Position numbers and translations under genes: made by a program. Below, piece after piece: positions 1-25,074 of a stretch of 64,000 nucleotides of DNA. The first letter of the stretch is position 1; each line of letters starts with the position of its first letter. The notes below the pieces were generated by a model. That model made no database searches, was not told where the DNA came from, and was given only the letters and a program-made list of their open reading frames with translations. Source of the stretch: Plumapathes pennacea (lineage: Eukaryota; Cnidaria; Anthozoa; Antipatharia; Myriopathidae); the NCBI GenBank assembly GCA_964036295.1, contig OZ038464.1:20597443-20661442 (forward strand). Reading direction: 5' to 3'.

Positions 1-378
1 TTTGTAGGAATTGATGCATCGGTAGAAATTCAAGCCACTTTGTCTCAAGTACCTTTTTTCTGATACTTTTTTTGCGGTAGTCAAGCTACCGCTGTGAAAT
101 AAATCACTGTCTTCTAATTAAATATAACGACGTAAAAACTACCCGATAGTGCTTCGATCATATTAATATATTCTCATGGCCTGAGCAGCCGCCGTCACGT
201 TCCTGCGCTCTGTTGCGGAATGGAACTGTCCATAAAAGCTTGATAACAATAAAGGAATCTACGGAACACAACCCAATGCTCTTATGGTCCGTAACGGAAG
301 AGCTTGCGGACCAACTAAGTACATCATCGAGCCAAACATGTCGCTTATTGAAGCTCTGTTTGAAATTTAAAGCCCACA

Positions 379-3169
379 TCACTGAGTGCGTATCGAATCC
401 ATCACACTGGTCTTAGAGCTGTTTAAGTCTATGAAGAACATTGGAGATCGTGCGCTTTCTCGCGGAGACGAGTTTGGATTTGGTGAACTTTGCGACTTAC
501 GTGGAGAAGTGCAACATTCTCGTTCAGCCCCAGACTCTAAACTTGCCGCTCCGCCGGTTGTTTGTTTCACTCTCTCGTTGGTTTTTATTTCCTTTCTCCA
601 TTTCGTTCTCCGGTTCTGGAACCACGTCTTGACTTGAGTCTCGGTGAGTTTGAGCCGCTGCGAAAGCTCTGCTCGTTTTTCTTCGGTGAGATATTTCTTG
701 GACTGAAATTCATTTTCCAGTGTTTGAACTTGATGTTGACTGAAGAGAGGACGCTGTTTCTTTTTACGCAGAGGTCGCCTATTCCTTCTCCAGTTGGGAT
801 TGTAGCCTACAGCAAAAACAGAACAATAAGTACGAAGATATTGTTCTATATTAGCAAGTTTGACTAGCGACATGAGCAGTAGAATTAGAAGCGTAGAACC
901 TTAATATGCGGCTAAGCGGAAGACTATTATATTTCTGCATATTTTAAGAAAAAGGAAGCCGGTTTCCAAGTTTCTTATGCTACATAAAGGTTTTTATGCT
1001 TGTTCTTCCACTTTCAAGTCGCGCTTGTTTACATGATTACTACTTTATGTTGCTTGTGAAAACCAACCAAACTCGAAAAAACTAAACTGTGTGTGCAACA
1101 TTTTCTGGGTAGGCAAAGAAATTAGGGCGTTCGTTTTCCGCATCTTCTTAGTTTTAGTATCCCGTTTCTATCTCGTTCTATTCTATATGTCTAGTCGCTC
1201 CTCAGAGATACGTAAACTGTTTGTCACTCGCGTTACTCAGTTCTAATTCTTTCCGGCCTGGTGGGATTCAAGGAGGCCATCTTTTCATGAGTTAAACGTC
1301 CTTGTAGTGCTTGTCCAGTGATGATGTGAAGTGGTTTGCATGATGTGTCTCGCATGCACTTCTTCCACTTGAACCTAACCATTGTATTGCAGATTCACGT
1401 TCTTCATTTTTCTAAGCGAGGCCTACTATTTAGAGGGAATCTCGTATTGATTTGCTCTCAGCTATGCAAAACACGAACACTTAGGAGCTTCGGCACTTGT
1501 AAAATTTCATCCGACCAAGGGCAATGAAGAATTGTGCTGTGCTTTTGCCAAAAATTCCGGCGCGGACCGCATGCATTAATTGTTAACATGACCAAATTAA
1601 CCCTTTATATGCCAAGCATCTGAAACTTTAGGAGTCAAAGGAATGTCATGTCCCTTACAAACCTCGAAACCACAAACGTTTCGATCTCTCTGTCTTTCTA
1701 TTAACGGATGATCGAAGCCGTTATTTCTAACGTCATAATCGAATAAGCTGCAAACACAACTGAGAGTCAATTTCTCATTTCGGCTGAAGGTTTGACGCAT
1801 TAATCTATCAGATCTACTACTTGTGTTGAAATCGTAAGGAGGGAATGAGCCGTTTTCTAACTGTCATTGCACACCCGGGTGCACACCATGTCAATGACAA
1901 GAAATAAGAATGGACTTCATTGTCCACATCAAAACTGAAAACCTTTAGCTCTTTTGTAGGCTGGTCGAATGGCCGCAAAACTAAACACCGCGCAGTCATA
2001 AATACCGTCATTGGATTGCCTCAATTGACCCCTGTGGGAAGAGCGGGCGTAGAGAAAGGTTCAGCCGGTCAAATATTTCTTTGAATTACACGCCGGGTAG
2101 CAAAAGCATGATTCCCACACAATATATATTCGATGAAATCTTTGCCTGGAACTAAAATAATTGTTTCACGACTTAACTCATTGGCGTGCTGGGTGTTCTT
2201 AGCATCGGCTTGTGAGGTTTCATCGCGACAGTTGGTCCGCTTCCCGTTCAACTCAAAGTGATCATAAAATCACAGACGAAGTGTTTCCTTTTGCGTTTGA
2301 GTAAAAGTATCTTGTCCCCAAAGAAACAACCGTTTATACCAATTGTTAATAGATTTGTCGCGAGGCTTCGAGTCCCTCAAATCTCACTGCGAAACACGAG
2401 ATACATCATCTGACAAAATCGCCACGTGTTTTGTGCAAAAGAGCTGCCACTTCGATACTTCGGATCATGTGACATTGTATAAAACAGGACTAACATTGCA
2501 GAACATCCAGAATAGCAGTGAAATGCACTTTAAATGCTGCGCGCGTCCCGAAATTTTCGACATACTCAAAAGCGAAAGAACTGATAACGCATACGGGTTG
2601 ACGGGATAAATTTATACGAGTCGTTTAGTTTAATACTATACGGCACTCTCCCTCTTTAATTTTAGAGAGAATTTGTACTTCATGAATCACCATTAAGTAC
2701 GTGTCCGTTTTGATAAGAATGCCAAAGCGAGTGAGAAAATGAACAATGATTATTGAACATATTATGACACTTTGTCACTAAGCACGCGTTTTTGTTGTGA
2801 AAAACCGAACAACACATGTCATGTATATTCGCTCGCGTAACACCTACCTTGAAGGAAATCTGGGCAAGGGTAGCCACAGGGATCGTTAACCCAGCCAGGG
2901 AGGTAAGGTGCACCGAGAGGCCACGGCCCGTACAGCTGCATTAGTGCTGAATTGGCGTTAAACATATCGAGGCGAGGCCGCAGGGCAAGGGGAACAAGCG
3001 GTCTGACCACACAAGAACTTTGTAAAGCGTCTCTCTCAGGGATAGACATCAGATTTTTCTGAGGTTCTCTCTTGGGAAGCTCATCTTGTAAATTCAAGAT
3101 GTCCTTTATTGTGAACGAGCCCGTTGGGTGGACAGACGTAGGGCCAGGAGGATGGAAAGCCATGTTCAT
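379..3169 (-). CDS. NK-like / ANTP-class homeobox transcription factor (2 coding exons)
   Basis: Predicted nuclear DNA-binding regulator. Exon 1 is 2848-3169 and exon 2 is 379-806; the junction is CAAG|GTAGGT to CTGTAG|GC, giving a 249-residue frame from ATG to stop. The homeodomain lies at about residues 122-181, begins KKKQRPLFSQHQV and ends QVKTWFQNRRTKWRK, with Gln50, Asn51 and Thr at positions 47 and 54. Residues 19-27 read FTIKDILNL, which resembles the TN/EH1 Groucho-recruitment motif of NK-family proteins. The tail is Ser/Pro-rich. Thr47/Thr54 are typical of BarH and Tlx, FSQxQV recalls NK2, and the KTWFQNRRxKWR pattern also fits Hhex, so I leave the family open. A minus-strand TATA-like box lies about 80 bp upstream of the ATG. 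The intron is about 2 kb. Homeobox identity is certain; orthology is not. Confidence 0.92.
807..2847 (-). other. Intron of the homeobox gene
   Basis: About 2.0 kb between the two coding exons. I see no conserved coding exon, repeat family or RNA gene in it; the short frames inside look like chance openings. Intronic enhancers are possible but not visible from one sequence. Confidence 0.8.
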
Positions 3170-3245
3170 TGACTAATCTTCGAACACAGCGTCCTTCACC
3201 AGGTGTGAAATCCGACAGATAAAGGCGACCCAGTGGCCCCGCGCC

Positions 3246-3253
3246 GTTTATAG
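3246..3253 (-). promoter_or_regulatory. Candidate TATA box of the homeobox gene
   Basis: On the minus strand this reads CTATAAAC, 77-84 bp upstream of the homeobox start codon. That spacing is plausible for a short 5' UTR. A single motif match, so only moderate support. Confidence 0.4.
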
Positions 3254-6200
3254 GCCTTGAGACAAAGCCCTCCCCTTTTATCGTTCAATTAATACTTCAG
3301 TCAATCAATCGGTAAGCCCCAAGTGTTGCTTCACCAAATATCGGATTAAAAGCACGATCTGGTAGTTTTCAGAGATGAAAACTTACCGTTTGACTTCTCT
3401 AAGAGGGTGCGTTTCGGCTTTTGCGTCTTGTTGACAGACCTTACGAATGTCAAGAGTAATTTATGGTAAGGAATTTCGGAATATTTATATTCGGCTGGCA
3501 GACGTTGACGTCAGGTTTTCAATGAAACGGAGTCAAATGCTTGTATCCGTACATTTCCGGGGATTGCAATTTCCTAGCCGGAAGGGGCTTGCCCTCAGAT
3601 CTCTCAGTAAACAGGAAGGCGCGGTGTGTGAAATATCTTGTCAGACTTCTTTTAGTAGAAGCAAAAAGCTTTGAGGAATTCTGTTTGACAACCGAAAAAA
3701 CATGCGTTTCTCTCCTCCTGAAGAACTTGCCGACAATCATGCCGAAGAACAATGCTTCATGGCAAATGGTTTGAACCGGACTTCAGTTATGATGTCGTGA
3801 CGTGGTGTTTGTCGTTTCTGTGACATTTTCATAGTATAATGGATCTAATTGGCAATATCGAAGTAGCACGGCGGTGAGGAGTTTTCCACTTGGTTACAAG
3901 GGGAAACTTATTTTTAAGGCGTTTCCGGCGTGATGGCGAAGTCCAAAATTAGAACGGTCCTTTAAAATGGCCCTGCTGTTTGGCGCGGTCCAGTAAGGAC
4001 TGTTCCCTCCCTCACGCCGCCGGGTTGGGAAGGGTGGGTTCAGTTCAACTATGACTCAGCTATCCCAGTTTTTATATAAATATTAAATCTTCTTCTAAGC
4101 CGTGAAAAATCATCTGTTAAAACCTTGTATTTTAATAAATGATCGCAAAAAGTACTAGCCAGTGATACACAACCATTAGTACGAAGTGAAAAACTTCGGG
4201 TAAGGTTGGTTCTCGAACGTTCTGTTGACGTCAACTCTAATCTACTTCACTGCTTTGTTGCATGGTTTCCCCCTCCCATCCAAATTCTTCAAAGCTCCTC
4301 GTATTTTAATTTCACCCTCGTTTCCAGACTGCCGATTTATTTTTCTTCTGACCTGTTGTGGCCGTGTCTCGGCTGTAAAACAAATCAGGAAAAACACGTA
4401 CAATAAGTGCTGAAAGAGTCATATTCCTTTTGTATGATATTAAATCTTGTCACGGATAAAGTCTCAGTGTCTCTGCCTTTCTCAGTCCTTCGGCTTCTGT
4501 AATTTTACTCGTGACTTTTATTGTACTTTGTACAACTTATTTCACTTTCATAAAGAAACGAAAGGTTGTACACAAGGTCGTCAGTCACATAGACATAAAG
4601 ACGAAAAATCCCTGGCATGGAATCCAGTGGTAAAAGTGAATATCAGTAACAGAAGTATCAAATTCCATGGAACAGTAATGTCTCTATCTATTCAACGTAC
4701 TTGCAGTATTTCCTCATCTAGAATGACCATTGTATTGACCCATAAGAGGTAAAACAGCAACGGATATGCGTTTAAAATTTCAAAGCCTTTGACGCCTTCC
4801 TTTCTGCAATACGTCGAGTCGACTTACCTGTCAATACTGACCTCATCACGAGAGGAAATGTTAGAATCGGAAGTATAACATATATAGATGTCATCGAACG
4901 GTCTGAACTTTGCGGTCTTACAATGAAAAAGAATCCTTCAGGCGACATTTACTTTGTAATCGTGTTTATTACTCAGTCTGTTTGTCGCTTTTTACCATAA
5001 CAGCTTAGACCAACTATGTTGTTTGTTTTGTGCCGGAAATTCTGTTCGCGTGAAAACCTATCGTTTCCTAACTCGATGTTTTTCTAGACTGTTAGTTCTT
5101 ACTGTATTATATAGGCCGGTGTCTTGAGTCAACACTTCCAGACTGTTCGAGTATTCACGCAAAGACCGATAGCCGCAATGAAACACCCTTGACCACCCCC
5201 ATAAGGTAGAGCAAAAGACAACTTTCTTTGTTCTGCCCTCTTTACAAAACGTTATTCGTAATATAGAATGTGGATAAAATGTCACTTGTTGTTGTTGTAT
5301 AAGGACCATAGTTGTTGCTGTACACTAATAACTCAATGTTTCAGCTACAGGCAACATACTGAGTTGTTGAATTTATTCCTAGTATAAAGCTTTACTGACA
5401 TAAATTGATATTGTTGTGCAATACTGTTTCTACATATCGTGAGAGTTTATTCAATGCCTAAAGTTTTCTGGTGCAATCTCATTTAATATATTTTAATTTT
5501 ATTTGGTTCAATTATTTGTGCGGTCAGTCAGTCATCAAATTAGAAGTAGCTACATTTTTTGATGTGGAAAGATTGAAATATCCAGCTCGGCTTTCTCACA
5601 CGCTTATCTGAACGTAAAAGGACAGAATGACAAAGCCACATATGACCTAATACCTCATGGTCCTGGTTGGCTGTCTAAAGAACCGATGACCATCCCACGA
5701 TACTATATTTAAAAACTGTCAGGCATAAGCTTTCGGTCCATCTAGAAGACTGAATGACGAAGGTATGGCTGAGTTTGGACTGACATTGACTATTAATGTG
5801 ATAATCAAACACCAATATACTCATCAAACCAGTATCCTCCGTGTTGTTTTAAAGCGATATAACAATTTCCTAGCGGAGAATACTAGACACTAGAATCCTG
5901 CATCCCGAAAACCCACCTAACAGGGCGACGAGGCATCTGCGATTAACGTATTTCTAACAGGTTTCTAGATCATCCAAGTTGTGTTCCGTGTCAGGTCTTG
6001 CACTAGGCCGCTGAATATTGGATATTCCTGTTCCTCGCAAATAAGGGAGTCCTTAAAGTCTGCTTCTTAAAGCTTCGGAATCGTGTCAAACATTCTGACA
6101 CCAGAAATGTGTCGCGATAGCAGCTGAGTTTGTTGTTCACGAGACCTGGACCGTTGACCGAAGACCTGATCCGTCTATGCGTATGGCCTTTTGTTTCACA

Positions 6201-7798
6201 TGCGTGTACAGGTTTTCAGAATCTATATGAGGAAATTATACAATATCGAACACTCACTGTCTATACTCCCGTTTTCTAATTGACCAATGACTCCGTCTAC
6301 CGGAGAACTAATCCCATGCACCACTGAGTAAGAAATTGTAAGAAAATGGTGCTTCATGATACGAAATCATGCAGGCAATGAGTTAAATTAACTGTAACAG
6401 TTTCGTGATTGCTAGTTGTATAGTACAGTGGTTATGAAAGTAATGATATTGAAACGGCTCCTCCCGTCTCAATCGGTGCGAAATTAGAGGAACGAAGAAC
6501 TATCAGGAACACGCGATTTCAAACTACAAAATTACCTGAGCGTGTGTTCTTTTTATAAGAAACTATGTAGGCTTTCTGTTTGGATTATGTCGTGGCAAAG
6601 AATCTTTGGAGCTCTCTTACCAGGCGTTTTGAGTTCGCTACAAAATATTTATTTACTGAGATACTGTACACGAGGGTGTTCACAAATATATTGGCCTTTG
6701 ATCTCAAAACATATTTTGTGTCAATGATATAGAAATGCTTGAACACTAAATGGTATATGAAAAGAACATCTACACATTGATAGAATCTCTGTGTTCCAGT
6801 TACAAACACTGTATGAATAAATGTAACTCTGTTTTCTACAGTTCAAAGCGGAATTCGCTTGCCGACTCCAGGAATCCCTGCTGCGGGGTTGTTTTTACCC
6901 CCATTGTGCCTTATTTTCTCTTTTCTTTTTTTGGCGGGGTTTTAGTCCAATCTGTATAAGAAAGTCGCTTGTACCAATATTTCCTTTGCCTTAATAATTT
7001 ATAAGTCACAGTTAATGCTCATGAATCGTGGCATTACGCAGCATTAGGCAGCTTCAAATCCCTGCCACAAACAGAGCTGACTTCCTTCTCCAAATGTTCC
7101 ACTCAAACTTTCACACAAGCGGTACACGTCGTGCGAGCTGGCAAGCCATTGCAGAAATTAAAGCGCTCGCTAGTTGAGTATCGGTGCATTTGCTGTACGC
7201 CAGCTGCTTGAGTTTAAGCTAACTACAAGGGCGTTTATACTAACTAGTCCAGCAGCACTGTAAAGTCTGCACTTCACGGCGATATAATCGTGACGCCAAA
7301 TGCAACAGTTAATCGGTATAATATAAGTTTTAGCCGCGGAGCATAGCCCACATGCTATGTTTGTAAGGGAATATTAGCGTTATATACATGAGCCTTAACA
7401 TGCAAAAACTGACGATGAGTTAAGTTGTCTTTGATCTTCCCTAGATCTTTCGTTTAACTTACAAACAAAGGGTGGTACATTCATGACAGTGTTATGAATA
7501 TGTTTCACTCGTTCATGGCATGTTGACCTGCATATAGCGTACATACTGAAAATTTTTCGATGTGATGCTTTCAGCATGGTCGGAGGTTACTACGAGGAAC
7601 AATTAGTCTCTCCACATATACAGCATGTAAGTGTTCTCTACTGCAACACTGCGACAGTGACACACAAGTGTCCTTTCTTTGCAACATTGTTGTGATGTGG
7701 CAGAATTTTCTACAGTCAGTAATCCGACTGGACTCTTTCCTTTGGGATCCGCCAGTATTATGTACTCAGTAAGAAGTAACTGACAACTTCCAAGACTA
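3254..7798. other. Gene-poor spacer
   Basis: About 4.5 kb upstream of the homeobox gene. Open frames are all under about 100 codons, lack recognisable domains and lack supporting splice structure. No tRNA, terminal-inverted-repeat element or long tandem repeat was seen. It could hold homeobox regulatory elements, but nothing in the sequence proves this. Confidence 0.6.
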
Positions 7799-8053
7799 AA
7801 TCTTTGGTAAACCATCATGAAATAACACCGAGATTTGTCGGGCTGACTTGCAGTGGCTACCATGTTTCAATCAAACTAAAGACAAAATCTTTGGCAAATC
7901 ATCATGAAATAACACCGAGATTTGTCGGGCTGACTTGCAGTGGCTACCATGTTTCAATCAAACTAAAGACAAAATCTTTGGTAAATCATCATGAAATAAC
8001 ACCGAGATTTGTCGGGCTGACTTGCAGTGGCTCCCCTGTTTCAATCAAACTAA
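7799..8053. repeat. 87-bp tandem repeat, three copies
   Basis: Three nearly identical units begin at 7801, 7888 and 7975, each starting TCTTTGG. The period is 87 bp, a multiple of three, so a plus-strand frame stays open through all copies with the repeated peptide HHEITPRFVGLTCSG. Substitutions between copies are few, so the expansion is recent. No flanking splice signals or related protein is recognised, so coding is unproven. Confidence 0.9.
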
Positions 8054-8598
8054 ATTAATAAAACCTTTAGCTTTCTAATAAAGGATACTGGCGTATGCTG
8101 TTGTGGTGCATATTCAATAAACAAGGCCGATAAAATTTGACATGAATGCTTTTGTATTAATCCATAGTCGCTCTTGCGATATGCTTTCGTGGTGCAGCGT
8201 GGGTGTAATAAAACATACCATGACAGTACACGCAGTAAAACAAATTGGAGGCAGTAAGCTGACCAACAAAAAAGCTTTGTTCGTGAGCTTGACTGGATCA
8301 AAAGATTACACGCAATATAACGGAAACGGACAGGTATTTTTTTTCTTAAGTTTAATGAAAAAAAGATTATTGTGTCTGATGATAAAGCGTCTCTAGCTTA
8401 TTGCATTTCATCTAATCGAGTTATTAAAAGGTCGAGTAGTGATCGAACCACAACAAACAAAACTATTTCCGAAACAAGAGTAAACAATATGCCGAGCATC
8501 CAGTAAAAATACACAGAACTCAGATGTTGCTGTTCAAATGGCTTATACAGGTGAACCAGACTACAGCTTGCACCGAATTCGAACTTAAATGAAAAGTT

Positions 8599-8961
8599 TT
8601 GTACCAAAGTAGATTCGTGACCATTTCCTTAATTGCGGAAATAAATCGGCCTATTGACACGCGTGAGGATCATAAAAGACCAAGTTTCCTGGTTCTTCTG
8701 TTGTGTTTAGCTGAAGTTATCAATTTACACAGTTACGAGATTATACGTTATGAGGCCAGACTTTCCGGTTCGTCTCGGTTCTTTCCGAATGACCCCGATT
8801 ATAAGTTATATGGAATATCAGCCCGCACCGGACGTTTGGGGATTTGTCGAGAGCTGTATCATATGAATCGCTTTAGGGCTTTAAACGGACCAAAAATAGC
8901 CCAGATTGTCGTGTGCAGTGATGTTATTGAAATTCCAAAGGCTATTATTTGGATGATTTAA
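8599..8961 (+). CDS. Weak orphan ORF, 120 codons
   Basis: The longest open frame in the 3.2-12 kb spacer. The translation has a short hydrophobic stretch (SFLVLLLCLAEVI) but no domain or family I recognise. There is no clear promoter, splice signals or repeated exon pattern around it. Most likely a chance frame; listed because a reader may want to test it against transcript data. Confidence 0.12.
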   Translation: MYQSRFVTISLIAEINRPIDTREDHKRPSFLVLLLCLAEVINLHSYEIIRYEARLSGSSRFFPNDPDYKLYGISARTGRLGICRELYHMNRFRALNGPKIAQIVVCSDVIEIPKAIIWMI

Positions 8962-11331
8962 CCCAAGTCTGCCGTAGTGATGAAATCTATGACATTAGAG
9001 TATGTTCCGTTACTCTTAGTCTAATGCTTGTATATGCAAGTATCATGGGTCACAGTGCTCAATATCAATTCAGTCTATAAATTAATTTAGTGGTGCCACA
9101 ATGTCACCACCTGTTGAAGATTACGAGCCTCGTGACACGCATCTCCCGTTGTTGTTCTAAATTCATACTCAACCATAGATTTTTTTCTATCCTTTCTTTA
9201 GTTTGTTTTATCTCATGTCTAAAAGAGTAACCGATGATCTATTTTGAATCGGTACGCGTGTAGTCTACGAACGGTACAAATGTTCGGAAATGATAATTTG
9301 GAGATCAAAGTTCTTAAGATTCTTTAGTACTTATACCACATCTCATATGATACATTTTAAAGTTTTAAAAATATTATGAGAAAACCTCAGCAGTTATAGA
9401 ATGGGCAATACATTCAGTAAGACTGAACAGGAAGATTCTAACCAGTTAACACCTGTGAAAATTGGAATCGGCAGTGGGAGTTGGTCGGTCGCGCGACACC
9501 AAGATCCAATAGCTACTTGAAAACCAGCCTTATATAATTGTCTTCAACCAGGTTTTCGTCCCATCCGCCACGGCAGCTTTGACAGCTTTTCCGTACTATT
9601 CAACCGGGTTCCACTGTTGTTAGAGTATTCGTTGAAATTTGTACCTATTGTAGGGTATAACAGACACTAGACACTAGACAGTAGCAGCAGTAGTAGTACA
9701 AGTGATTTCAATAAACCCGTGAAACAGATACACTAGACTATAAAAGACTAATAGAGACACACATTCCAAGTATAGATGGCAGACCTTACGGCAATGGTCG
9801 CGGGAGTGTATTTACCGGCGGAAACTTCTCCTCGAAAACCCCAGCACTGATAAAACTTACAATAAGACTCTTGCATACCTGATGTTAAGAAACAATGTGG
9901 GCACTTGATCGGTTGAGCTGTGCAAGAGGAGCCTAGGATTTATATTTTCCACGTAATTTGTAAAAAAAATATAAGCCTGCATTACTGGCGTTTGGTCGGT
10001 TAATTGTCAGTAAATTGCCTTGACTTGGCGTCGACTCGCATGTTTCTACATTCCGTAAAATTGCCTTCAACGTATCAGTTTGTATTGACATCAACGCTTG
10101 CCAGCTGTCGTATTGCGGCCACTTCGGATGTTTAATTTCCCAATATTACAACATTTGTTTCGAATCATATGTACACAAACACTCTCTACTAGATACTAGT
10201 AGTAGAAGTAGCAACAGTCTTTTATAGACAGTGGTACTAATAGCACATCGGCAGGCTCAGTGCTCTAGTAGATTGGGGGCACAGTTATTTATTACTGGGG
10301 GAGTACTGTACTGTCATTCTGTTAGCATAGTGTGAGCATACATATAGCTGTATAGCCAATGTATAACAATAATTAGCAGCTGCAGCAGCAGTACAGTGGT
10401 ATCATCTTGTAGTTCATGATTATGGACCTTGAAAAATCAAAACCTATTTACCTACATGTCAGTGCGCTAGCATCACGAACACTCTGCTCTATTGACGTCA
10501 CAGCTTGCTGTGGTACGGTCTTCATTTTGCCAGAAAGTGCTGAGTCAAACGGGAACTCGTGCCGGATTTTTGCGGCCGCAGGTGGAGTGAAAATTAATAT
10601 TACCGGATTGCATGAACTAGTTTCCAGCGGGACCTCACGTACTTCAGCGAATTAGACTTCAACACAAGGCACAGTTTCTGGGGTGAACTAGTAATTTAAG
10701 CAATGTATTTTTAGACTTTGCCATGAGCTGTGGTAACTATTCTTTGCTGTTTTGCTTGTGACAATCGTGAATTTATTTCATTTTTCAGGCAGGGTCGGAG
10801 AGGATTGAACCAATGTCCTGTATTGTCTGACTTATTATTTGCGTGTTTGTGACGTCTCTTACAAAGTATATAAATAAATCATGAATCTCATGACGCATTT
10901 TACCGTCTGTGCTGTGCCTACTTCCTTGACATCAACAGTTCTCAAACCTTTGACTGATCGCTCTGACGTTATTGTGAGCAGCGACTCGTATCCGGACGAA
11001 CCACCCAAAAGCCACCATCCGGTGCTACAAGACTGTGAAACGGACCCAAAATTTACTATGAAGTGACAATAAATAAGTTTTCGCCGACTGACGGCTTAGA
11101 AACAAAAGCAGAAGAATTAACCAACGACCAAAAAAAAAAAAAAAAAAAAAGAAAAACGAAAGTAGAACTTGAACTGAGAACTCCTTATCCAACACACAGA
11201 CTCCGGACCGGAAACACGATATCTACATGACGTTGCTTGTGTCGCAATTTTCGTCTTAGCTTGTAGGGTCATTATATTTTCTGCGTCTTTCCTGTTCACA
11301 ACATAAAAGTTCAAGAAACTCATCCACCGGC
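8962..11331. other. Gene-poor spacer upstream of the tRNA
   Basis: About 2.4 kb with only short frames (for example 10416-10655, 79 codons, and 10881-11066, 61 codons), none with a recognisable domain. It holds small TAG/CAG-rich simple patches near 9.66 and 10.2 kb and a short poly-A run near 11.13 kb. Nothing else is supported. Confidence 0.55.
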
Positions 11332-11403
11332 GGTCCCGTGGTGTAATGGTTAGCACTTTGGACTTTGAATCCAATGATCCGAGTTCAAGTCTCGGCGGGA
11401 CCT
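11332..11403 (+). tRNA. tRNA-Gln (anticodon TTG)
   Basis: A complete cloverleaf of 72 nt without intron. The acceptor stem is GGTCCCG with CGGGACC plus discriminator T. The anticodon stem is TTGGA/TCCAA around loop CTTTGAA, giving anticodon TTG for Gln. The T arm is CCGAG-TTCAAGT-CTCGG. A-box (TGGTGTAATGG) and B-box (GAGTTCAAGTC) promoter sequences are intact and a T5 run follows. Closely matches the usual animal tRNA-Gln pattern. Confidence 0.96.
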
Positions 11404-11414
11404 GACCTGTAGTC

Positions 11415-11419
11415 TTTTT
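11415..11419 (+). terminator. Pol III terminator of tRNA-Gln
   Basis: A run of five T residues 12 bases after the tRNA 3' end, the standard RNA polymerase III stop signal. Confidence 0.75.
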
Positions 11420-12178
11420 CCCAAGGTTCCCCTTCTTTTATTAATCGTATAATGGTGTATCCACGAGACTCGCCTGATAATCATGCCCGAATAAGACTGT
11501 TTTCACAGGAAGTCAGATATCTATTGTAGCCTATTTTCCCCGGAATTGTTGTAACCCATATAACACATTATTTTACCTCATGTCACACCGATGCAAGCAT
11601 ACTGAGTAATACGTTGTTATGGATCAGCATTTTTCCTCGCTAATTCATGTTGTGGTTTACAGCGGGTGTAATCAGTATGCAGATATCTTGGGACCTCTCT
11701 GCGCGAGGTAGGCCGCCATTGTTGGCAATATCTCTAAAGTGTGCATGATGACACTGGACACAACTTTCGCAACGAAACGTTTTCAATGGATTATAATATA
11801 CACAATAGTAAGAAGTGCCAGGGATGCTATTTAGAAATTGAGCAAGTACTTCAGTTGAACCGGGGTGCGAGGGAGGGACGGGAGGGAGCGGGTAGCCAAA
11901 CTCATCTGGCGTAAGGTATTAAAAATCAACCGACGAAATGATTTAGTTACACGTGCACATATCAGCTGGTGAGTAACAACCGTGCATGCTGATCGGTAGA
12001 AGGCCGTGGCCTGGATGTTCTCAAACTATGGCCCTTTTGCCTGAGACACTGGAAATGGACTTTTCCCCATTCACACTGACATAAGCGAGGTTCTGTATTT
12101 GATGAGTGAAATACAGAAGTGGATAGTGACTGTCCTCTCTGGAATGAAATTCTGTCAGCTCTATTTACATGCGACCGA
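11420..12178. other. Spacer / 3' flank of DHX8
   Basis: About 760 bp between the tRNA and the DHX8 stop codon. It should contain the DHX8 3' UTR, since DHX8 is transcribed leftwards. A minus-strand AATAAA occurs near 11.44 kb, far from the stop. No other gene or repeat is evident. Confidence 0.5.

Positions 12179-25074
<12,896 letters not shown>

Noticed and set aside
7799-8053. Possible CRISPR-like array
   Set aside because: The units are contiguous direct repeats without spacers, in an animal genome; an ordinary tandem repeat.
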